Made by a program: the position numbers and the translations under genes. From contig NZ_CADEGP010000016.1 of NCBI RefSeq assembly GCF_902826915.1, forward strand, positions 1-45,135: a stretch of DNA of 45,135 bases. The letters are read 5' to 3'. Shown here in pieces: positions 39,934 to 45,135 of this stretch; the first letter of the stretch is position 1; the number at the start of each line of letters is the position of its first letter. Origin of the DNA: an uncultured Nitrosomonas sp. (lineage in GTDB: Bacteria; Pseudomonadota; Gammaproteobacteria; Burkholderiales; Nitrosomonadaceae). Below the pieces are notes generated by a model. The model was not told where the DNA came from. It made no database searches and saw only the letters and a program-made list of their open reading frames with translations.

Positions 39934-40250
39934 TTTCTTTCTCCATGAATTTTAAACCTTAGAAGAGCCAGGAAAATAATGGATGTAAATTATTTCTCTG
40001 ATCCAGCAACAGCAAGTTGCCGCTGAAAGAATCTCACGAAAGGAATAAAAGATGATGTGAGTTTACTCACATGAAATGTGATTTTTCTGAAGCTGAAGAT
40101 GCTAATTCTTGTGCTATAGTAAACAATGCGGTGTTCGTATGCTTCAATTTATTGAAATTGGAGATTTTGCAATGGCGAGATCATTAAGAGTATTAGTAAA
40201 CGATCCAATTGGGTTTTCACCTTCGGTTATTAAGTGATTATTCATGGCAG
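39934..40250. other. 317-bp intergenic region with CRP-type site and a tiny frame
   Basis: Holds the palindrome at 40055-40072 and a 21-codon frame at 40172-40237 (+) beginning MARSLRVLVND behind GGAG at 40160-40163. The first residues loosely resemble a RAYT start, but the rest does not; it may be a relic or a chance frame. Nothing else stands out. Confidence 0.4.
40055..40072. promoter_or_regulatory. Perfect CRP/FNR-superfamily palindrome
   Basis: ATGTGAGT-TT-ACTCACAT is an 18-bp perfect palindrome and matches the CRP core TGTGA-N6-TCACA exactly. It sits 122-139 bp upstream of the secreted-protein start (39933, minus strand) and upstream of the tiny plus-strand frame. A CRP-family protein is the likely binder; which promoter it serves is inferred. 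Confidence 0.65.
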
Positions 40251-41588
40251 TTAATGGTCATGATTTTCATCACTGGATACATCTCTCGAATGCTTCGAAG
40301 ATGTATCTGTCTTTACAAATGCAGCAGCATGACGTACGACCGCTAAATCTTGTGCCAGGTTCAGCGCGAGTCGTGCACGTTCCAGCGCCAGCCGTGCGTG
40401 ATGCTTGGCGGCTTCCTTCATCGGCGCATCGCCAATCAAAGCCAGAGATTGAAGCGCCTTTTGCAGCCGAACCATTACTTCCACCGTGCCGGCGCCGTCA
40501 CGAGCGATTCCGGTGAAGGCGTCATCGAACATGTCTCGCACGAAGATCTCAGGGACTTCCACGCGGTCATATTTTGGGATATGTTCGTCCGCTGCCTCAG
40601 CCTCAGCCTTTGCAGGCTCATTCCATAGAACAAAAAGCCGCACTAACGTTCCAATAATATTGATAGCCGTGCCGGGATCGTTAATCGCGGGCGACAACGC
40701 GCGACAGGCAATTTCCGACAAGACCACGAGGCCGAATCTTGGATCATCGTCGAAAATTCGATCATTCCCGATTTGAAACGATTGAATAATCTGTTCGCGG
40801 TCACTCTCTGCTATTTCTCCTGAGCGGGTGCTGATGCAAGCCAATTCCCGCCCGGGTGCTGCAAATGTGCCTGGTAAGGCCGCGATCACGACTCGGCCAT
40901 CAGTTTTTTCCGCCCATGCTTGCAGTGCTGCAAGGTCAATATGCTGCACGTAACCTACACTGGGCGCGAATACCACCCATCCATGAACTTGTGGCAGCAC
41001 CGGTACACCATGGAGGGTTGGTGCATCCTTGCGACGCACCAAAGCCTGGGCGGTTGCTTGCTCAACTTTGGTGATGGTTGTTCCAATGCGGCCAAGGCGG
41101 GCGATGCTGTCCATCCAGCGCACAAATGTTATGATTACAACGCCGAACGCAATGGCCGTAAGAACGAAGAGCGTAAAATGTCCCGCTGCTTTGAAATAAC
41201 CATTCTTCAGCGCTGTCAATGCCACGATACTGTATATAAATGCGCCAATGAACGTCGATAACGCGTTCTGTGACTTATCATCGCCGATAATCAGCGAGAA
41301 CGACCGCGGTGTTGCTGTGCTGCTTGCGGAGGCATAGGCCGATACCATGGATGACACTGCAAAGGTGGCAATGACCAGCATGCTGGCAGCCATGATGGAA
41401 AGCATGGTTTCAACAGGCTCGGGTTTAATGGCTGGAAGAATTGCCCCTAGTTCGGTGTCGTCTGCGAGTTTAGCCGCGAGCGCCGCAGCGATCGACAGCA
41501 GGCAAGTCGCCAATGGCCTTACCCAAAGTCGTTCGTGCAGTCGATTGATAAAAAACCTAAGTCGCTCTGTTGAAATGAAAGATGGCAT
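40251..41588 (-). CDS. DUF2254 membrane protein
   Basis: A 445-residue protein with four hydrophobic segments in the first 150 residues (about 25-42, 63-85, 110-130, 137-160) and a soluble remainder that contains the hallmark RALSPAINDPGTA of DUF2254. The biochemical role of the family is not known to me. The frame is open to 41615, but ATG 41588, preceded by AGGGAG, is the better start. The gene is visibly richer in GC than its surroundings (36 of 60 bases at 40441-40500), with many GCG and CGC codons, suggesting recent transfer. It stands alone on the minus strand. Confidence 0.85.
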   Translation of the reverse strand: MPSFISTERLRFFINRLHERLWVRPLATCLLSIAAALAAKLADDTELGAILPAIKPEPVETMLSIMAASMLVIATFAVSSMVSAYASASSTATPRSFSLIIGDDKSQNALSTFIGAFIYSIVALTALKNGYFKAAGHFTLFVLTAIAFGVVIITFVRWMDSIARLGRIGTTITKVEQATAQALVRRKDAPTLHGVPVLPQVHGWVVFAPSVGYVQHIDLAALQAWAEKTDGRVVIAALPGTFAAPGRELACISTRSGEIAESDREQIIQSFQIGNDRIFDDDPRFGLVVLSEIACRALSPAINDPGTAINIIGTLVRLFVLWNEPAKAEAEAADEHIPKYDRVEVPEIFVRDMFDDAFTGIARDGAGTVEVMVRLQKALQSLALIGDAPMKEAAKHHARLALERARLALNLAQDLAVVRHAAAFVKTDTSSKHSRDVSSDENHDH

Positions 41589-41763
41589 TTTGTGCTCCCT
41601 GACGCCGCCACACAATGTTGTAGATAAGCCTGATTATTGCTTGGTTTGTATCCATATACAAGTTGAATGCATTATAACGCCGATAGCACTGGATTTTTGT
41701 AAGTTGGTTGTTACTGTGGAATACAAAGAAACATTTATAATGCCTCCATTAGCAGATCGTTGA

Positions 41764-42063
41764 AAAACTTTCGATGGGCCAACACCTGATCCGGGGGGAG
41801 AACTCGGCGTACCGCAAAATGCGCGCGATGTGTTCATATTGCTGGCGCACAATGAATGGATTGATACTCTATTAACCGACAACCTCAAACGCATGGTCGG
41901 TTTTCGTAACATTGCAGCGCATGATTATCAGGTGCTGCAAAATCGCGAAATTAAAATTTCTTATGGTGTGTATTCAGGGACGCTTATCAGTTCAATCGAA
42001 AATTTCAATATAAAACCTCCGCGTTCTCTGTGTTTCCAAGATAATGGCGGTAGCTGGTTGTAA
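41764..42063 (+). pseudogene. HepT-like (DUF86) RNase toxin fragment
   Basis: The frame after the TGA at 41761 reads GVPQNARDVFILLAHNEW and then LKRMVGFRNIAAHDYQVLQ, the C-terminal part of HepT-type HEPN proteins, with the RX4HXY catalytic motif as RNIAAHDY. The N-terminal helices are missing (the usual length is 130-145 residues; about 85 remain, with no proper start other than GTG 41830), and the partner nucleotidyltransferase MntA is not nearby. It looks like a broken toxin-antitoxin remnant. Confidence 0.7.
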
Positions 42064-42520
42064 TTGTGAATGACATCAAATCTTGCCTTGGCCGCGTGTC
42101 ATAGGATGAAGAAATCAAGGCGTATAAAGTGTAAGGCCAGACCCAAAGATTGAGTAATGGCAGTTGGAATCATTGAAGTGATTACATTCGGCCAAAACCG
42201 GATAATCACTACTTTCAATAAATCTCAGATAATCTAGCCAAATAAAATGAGACGGCAGTACAATCATAATCTTCATATCTGTATATCGTTTCATTTAGGA
42301 TGCTATATAGTTAGTTGTGGCAGCTTGCAAACTTAACAGTTAGCATAAAGGCGGCAACCCCAGTATTTTTGTGCCGTTTAAAAGTTAACTTCGCAATACC
42401 AAAAAAACAGGTAATTCCATCAATTAAGATCAATCCGCCGATTGGCAGCCGCTAAAAACCTCAAGAATAAGAATGTTTAAAACGGTTCCGGTTGCAGCAC
42501 ACGACTCTGGAAACTATTCA
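42064..42520. other. 457-bp gene-free region before the OsmC-YcaO gene
   Basis: No gene recognised. GCCTTG (42085-42090) and CAAGGC (42116-42121) form a 6-bp dyad with a 25-base loop; CGGCA and TGCCG near 42350-42380 form a weak 5-bp stem. No known riboswitch consensus was found. A 16-codon in-frame extension from ATG 42473 exists but is not family-like. Promoter for the next gene presumably lies here. Confidence 0.4.
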
Positions 42521-44704
42521 ATGGAAATCAAAGTTAATTTTCTCGACAATCTCAGACTTGAAGCTAAGTTTGATGACTTTACTGTCATCACCGATCAGCC
42601 TATTCGCTACAAAGGTGATGGCTCAGCACCAAGTCCTTTTGATTATTTTTTGGCTTCATCGGCTCTTTGTGCGGGCTATTTTGTGCGAGTGTATTGTTTG
42701 TCCCGTGGCATTCCTACTGAAAACATCAGGCTGTCGCAGAACAATATTATTGATCCTGAAAATCGTTATAACCAAATCTTCCAAATTCAGGTGGAGCTGC
42801 CAGAAAGTATTTCTGATAAAGATCGCCAAGGTATCTTAAGATCAATTGACCGTTGTACAGTAAAGAAAGTAGTGCAAACTGGCCCTGAGTTTAAAATCGA
42901 GTCGGTTAAAAACCTCGACGAAGACGCACAGGTCATGCTTATGGGTCAGTTGGAAGGCAACTCCAGCACTTACATCTTAGGTAAAGACCTGTCACTTGAA
43001 CAAACCATCACGAACATGACTGGTATTTTGGCCGACCTTGGCATGAAGATCGAGATTGCTTCCTGGCGCAATATCGTACCCAATGTGTGGTCACTACATA
43101 TACGCGATGCGGCTTCGCCTACGTGCTATACCAACGGTAAAGGTTCCACCAAAGAGAGCGCACTTTGCTCGGCGCTAGGTGAGTTTATCGAGCGCCTTAA
43201 CTGCAATTTATTTTACAACGATCAGTATTTTGGCGAGGAGATCGCCAGCAGAGATTTTGTGCATTATCCCAACGAAAAATGGTTTAAGCCGGGACCCAAT
43301 GACGAACTGCCAGCAGGCATTTTGGATGAATATTGTTTAGATATCTACAACGAGGACGGTGAACTGTGTGGCTCAAATCTTATCGATACCAACTCGGGGT
43401 TGGTTGAGCGTGGCATATGCGCTATCCCCTATGTGCGTCAATCCGATGGAGAAACCGTGTATTTCCCATCCAATTTGATTGAGAACTTATTCGTAAGTAA
43501 CGGTATGAGTGCGGGCAATAACCGGTATGAAGCGCAAGTACAATGTCTATCGGAAATCTTCGAACGTGCGGTAAAAAAACAAATTATTGAAGAAGAAATT
43601 GCCCTGCCAGACGTACCGCAACACGTGCTTGAGAAGTACCCCGGCATCTTAGAGGGCATTAACGCCCTGGAAGAGAATGGATTCCCTGTGGTGATCAAAG
43701 ATGCTTCATTAGGCGGTCAATTTCCGGTGATGTGTGTGACGTTAATGAACCCCAAAACGGGTGGCGTATTTGCATCATTCGGCGCCCACCCAAGCTTTGA
43801 AGTGGCGCTGGAGCGCAGCCTGACTGAATTACTGCAAGGGCGCAGCTTTGAAGGTTTAAATGATGTGCCGCGACCAACTTTTAATAGCCTGGCGGTGAAG
43901 GAACCAGAAAACTTTGTTGAGCACTTTATTGATTCAATGGGTGTTATCTCTTGGCGCTTCTTTAGTAGCCAGCATGATTATGAATTCTGCGAGTGGGATT
44001 TTTCCGGATCAAACAAGGAAGAAAAAGAGTATTTAATGGGTATCTTAAAGAATCTGGGCAAAGAAGTTTATATTGCCGAATTTTCTGACCTGGGTGCCAT
44101 TGCTTGTCGCATCCTGGTGCCGGGTTATTCAGAAGTGTATCCAATTGAAGACCTCATTTGGGACAATACCAACAAGGCGCTGGATTACCGCGAAGATATC
44201 TTGAACATTCATTCTCTGAGTGATGACGCTTTGGTGAGTTTGGTCAATCGTTTAGAAGAAAGTCAGCTAGATAACTACATAGATATTAGAACCCTGATTG
44301 GCATTGAGTTCGATGAAAATACTGTTTGGGGACAGCTGACCATTCTTGAGCTGAAAATTCTTATCACCCTTGCCTTAGGCCAACTTGATGAGGCCATTGA
44401 GTTAGTAGAAGCGTTCTTGCAGTACAACGACAATACCGTAGAGCGTGGCTTGTTTTATCAAGCGGTTCATGCAGTACTTGAGATCACTCTGGACAAAGAA
44501 TTAGCGCTTGAGCATTTTATCGTCAACCTAAATAAAATGTTCGGTAAAAGAACCATGGGTAATGTGATCGGTTCTGTAACCGGCGAAGTGAAATTCTTTG
44601 GCTTAACCAAAACTAGCATGAAGCTAGAAGGCTTAGACAAACACCTAAGACTAATCAGGAGCTACAAGAAGCTTCATCAAGCTCGCGAGGCGAATAAAGC
44701 ATAA
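42521..44704 (+). CDS. OsmC-YcaO fusion protein
   Basis: A 727-residue fusion. The OsmC-like domain (about 1-150) keeps the paired redox cysteines (C50 in ASSALCAGYF and C112 in SIDRCTVKKVV), as in thiol-dependent peroxidases. The YcaO domain (about 175-560) has the ATP-binding acidic motifs (STKESALCSALGEFIERL and QCLSEIFERAVKK); YcaO proteins activate amide backbones with ATP, and E. coli YcaO has been tied to RimO methylthiolation of ribosomal S12. A helical TPR-like tail (about 620-727) follows. I chose ATG 42521 over 42473 because family members begin MEIKVNFLDNLRLEAKFDDF. The fusion is best known from gamma-proteobacteria such as Shewanella and Vibrio, so transfer is likely. No precursor peptide or RimO lies nearby. 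Confidence 0.88.
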   Translation: MEIKVNFLDNLRLEAKFDDFTVITDQPIRYKGDGSAPSPFDYFLASSALCAGYFVRVYCLSRGIPTENIRLSQNNIIDPENRYNQIFQIQVELPESISDKDRQGILRSIDRCTVKKVVQTGPEFKIESVKNLDEDAQVMLMGQLEGNSSTYILGKDLSLEQTITNMTGILADLGMKIEIASWRNIVPNVWSLHIRDAASPTCYTNGKGSTKESALCSALGEFIERLNCNLFYNDQYFGEEIASRDFVHYPNEKWFKPGPNDELPAGILDEYCLDIYNEDGELCGSNLIDTNSGLVERGICAIPYVRQSDGETVYFPSNLIENLFVSNGMSAGNNRYEAQVQCLSEIFERAVKKQIIEEEIALPDVPQHVLEKYPGILEGINALEENGFPVVIKDASLGGQFPVMCVTLMNPKTGGVFASFGAHPSFEVALERSLTELLQGRSFEGLNDVPRPTFNSLAVKEPENFVEHFIDSMGVISWRFFSSQHDYEFCEWDFSGSNKEEKEYLMGILKNLGKEVYIAEFSDLGAIACRILVPGYSEVYPIEDLIWDNTNKALDYREDILNIHSLSDDALVSLVNRLEESQLDNYIDIRTLIGIEFDENTVWGQLTILELKILITLALGQLDEAIELVEAFLQYNDNTVERGLFYQAVHAVLEITLDKELALEHFIVNLNKMFGKRTMGNVIGSVTGEVKFFGLTKTSMKLEGLDKHLRLIRSYKKLHQAREANKA

Positions 44705-44768
44705 CGGGTTAAGTGACTTGAAATTCCGGGAATACAATACTTAATTGCGCTGAAAATAAAGCACCCCG

Positions 44769-44849
44769 CCGCAAGCAGCGAGGTATTAAAAGCGCTCTTC
44801 AGACTGCCGGTTTTCAACCAGCCTTCGCCCCAAGGAGCGAGGAATTAAA
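44769..44849. repeat. Two REP-like palindromic units in direct orientation
   Basis: Units at 44769-44790 and 44828-44849 agree at 19 of 22 bases and lie 59 bp apart. Each can fold: the first as CCCCGCCGC-AA-GCAGCGAGG with two mismatches (from 44764), the second as CGCCCC-AA-GGAGCG with one mismatch; both are followed by (T/A)ATTAAA. Two diverged hairpins 3' of a gene are typical of REP/BIME sequences mobilised by RAYT transposases. Confidence 0.6.
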
Positions 44850-45014
44850 CCCGGAAGAGATTCAATCAAACTCAAAACTGATGGAATCAGTTGCAGAATC
44901 GCGGATATAGATTACAAAACAAGAAAACAAGAATTCATGCAATCCATCGAAAATATTCTTAATTCTAGACCTGTTCCCATGTTTCTCTATCGGTGGAATT
45001 CTCAATTCGCGACC

Positions 45015-45041
45015 TGACCCCAATCCGCGTGACCCCAATCC
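45015..45041. repeat. 12-bp direct repeat
   Basis: TGACCCCAATCC occurs at 45015-45026 and 45030-45041, a 15-base period. Such CTGACCCCAAT strings are often seen near REP or RAYT debris, in keeping with the units just upstream. Confidence 0.6.
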
Positions 45042-45044
45042 TTT

Positions 45045-45090
45045 GCCTCCCGAGGCACCTAACGCCCAGGCTCAGGGGCGGCCGAGCTAT
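45045..45090. repeat. Palindrome and possible attC-like half site
   Basis: GCCTC-CC-GAGGC at 45045-45056 is a perfect palindrome. It is followed at 45057-45063 by ACCTAAC, which fits the attC inverse core RYYYAAC, and then by a GC-rich stretch (GCCCAGGCTCAGGGGCGG). A matching GTTRRRY core is not found before the window ends, so a complete integron site cannot be shown. Confidence 0.25.
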
Positions 45091-45135
45091 AGTCAAATCT
45101 GGTGTATGAGAATCAAGCGACCTGCTGTTTTTGAT

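Larger units (their letters stand above)
44705..45135. other. 431-bp gene-free tail with repeats
   Basis: No gene seen. Holds two REP-like hairpins, a 12-bp direct repeat and a GC-rich end that resembles the start of an attC site, each listed separately. The rest is AT-rich with no recognised feature; the window ends inside the GC-rich part. Confidence 0.5.

Noticed and set aside
40172..40237. 21-codon frame MARSLRVLVND... as a RAYT start or small protein
   Set aside because: Only the first few residues resemble RAYT and the frame stops at once; kept only as a note in the intergenic entry.
40244..41261. Several plus-strand frames of 70-115 codons across the DUF2254 gene
   Set aside because: GC-rich genes give long antisense frames; the minus-strand product carries the DUF2254 signature, these carry nothing recognisable.
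42340..42390. Possible riboswitch before the OsmC-YcaO gene
   Set aside because: GGCGGCAACC looked suggestive, but the remaining conserved positions of known riboswitches (c-di-GMP, cobalamin, fluoride) are absent and the stem is only 5 bp.
44769..44849. CRISPR repeats
   Set aside because: Only two imperfect units, each a hairpin of its own, with a 37-base interval and no further repeats or cas genes.

Overview
The window looks like a chromosome segment of a betaproteobacterial ammonia oxidiser close to Nitrosomonas. The evidence is a green-type form I RuBisCO large subunit with a divergent cbbR, a urease cluster with a dedicated urea channel, betaproteobacterial gene orders (pepA-holC-x-valS, queA-tgt-yajC-secD-secF), and low to moderate GC. 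The assignment is inferred from gene content; no 16S or amo/hao gene is present.

Layout. 1-2515: cbbL (minus, cut by the window edge) and divergent cbbR, with two dyads between them that fit LysR sites. 2631-4039: a kinase-like membrane protein without a catalytic domain, a tiny membrane protein, and nested IS remnants (an IS5-type fragment followed by a 242-bp internally deleted IS3-type element with intact ends). 4117-9370 (minus): pepA, holC, a small unknown gene and valS. 9679-16154: an HDOD-GGDEF protein, serB, a malic enzyme (minus), and a truncated haemoglobin directly followed by a membrane diguanylate cyclase. 16159-18136: a lipoprotein, a small membrane protein and tRNA-Leu(CAA). 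18255-24002: queA, tgt, yajC, secD and secF.

24332-38282 is a urea and metal block: a thioredoxin-like membrane protein, an outer-membrane porin, ureD-A-B-C-E-F-G, an SLC14-type urea channel, a strong terminator, nikR (minus), a TonB-dependent receptor (minus), and a divergent metal ABC transporter (binding protein, ATPase, permease). Read together, urea could enter through the porin and the channel, be hydrolysed to ammonia (the energy substrate) and CO2 (the RuBisCO substrate), while NikR and the metal uptake genes supply or control nickel. The porin's substrate and the metal carried by the receptor and ABC system are inferences.

38370-45135 is more accessory: an SDR enzyme, a RAYT-like remnant, a secreted cysteine-containing protein with a perfect CRP-type palindrome upstream, a GC-rich DUF2254 membrane protein, an orphan HepT-like fragment, a 727-residue OsmC-YcaO fusion, and a tail with two REP-like hairpins, short direct repeats and a possible attC-like half site.

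No CRISPR array, rRNA, phage module or complete IS was seen. The less familiar systems worth following are the haemoglobin-cyclase pair, the porin-urease-channel-NikR-TonB-ABC block with a strong hairpin between ureC and ureE, and the OsmC-YcaO fusion island.
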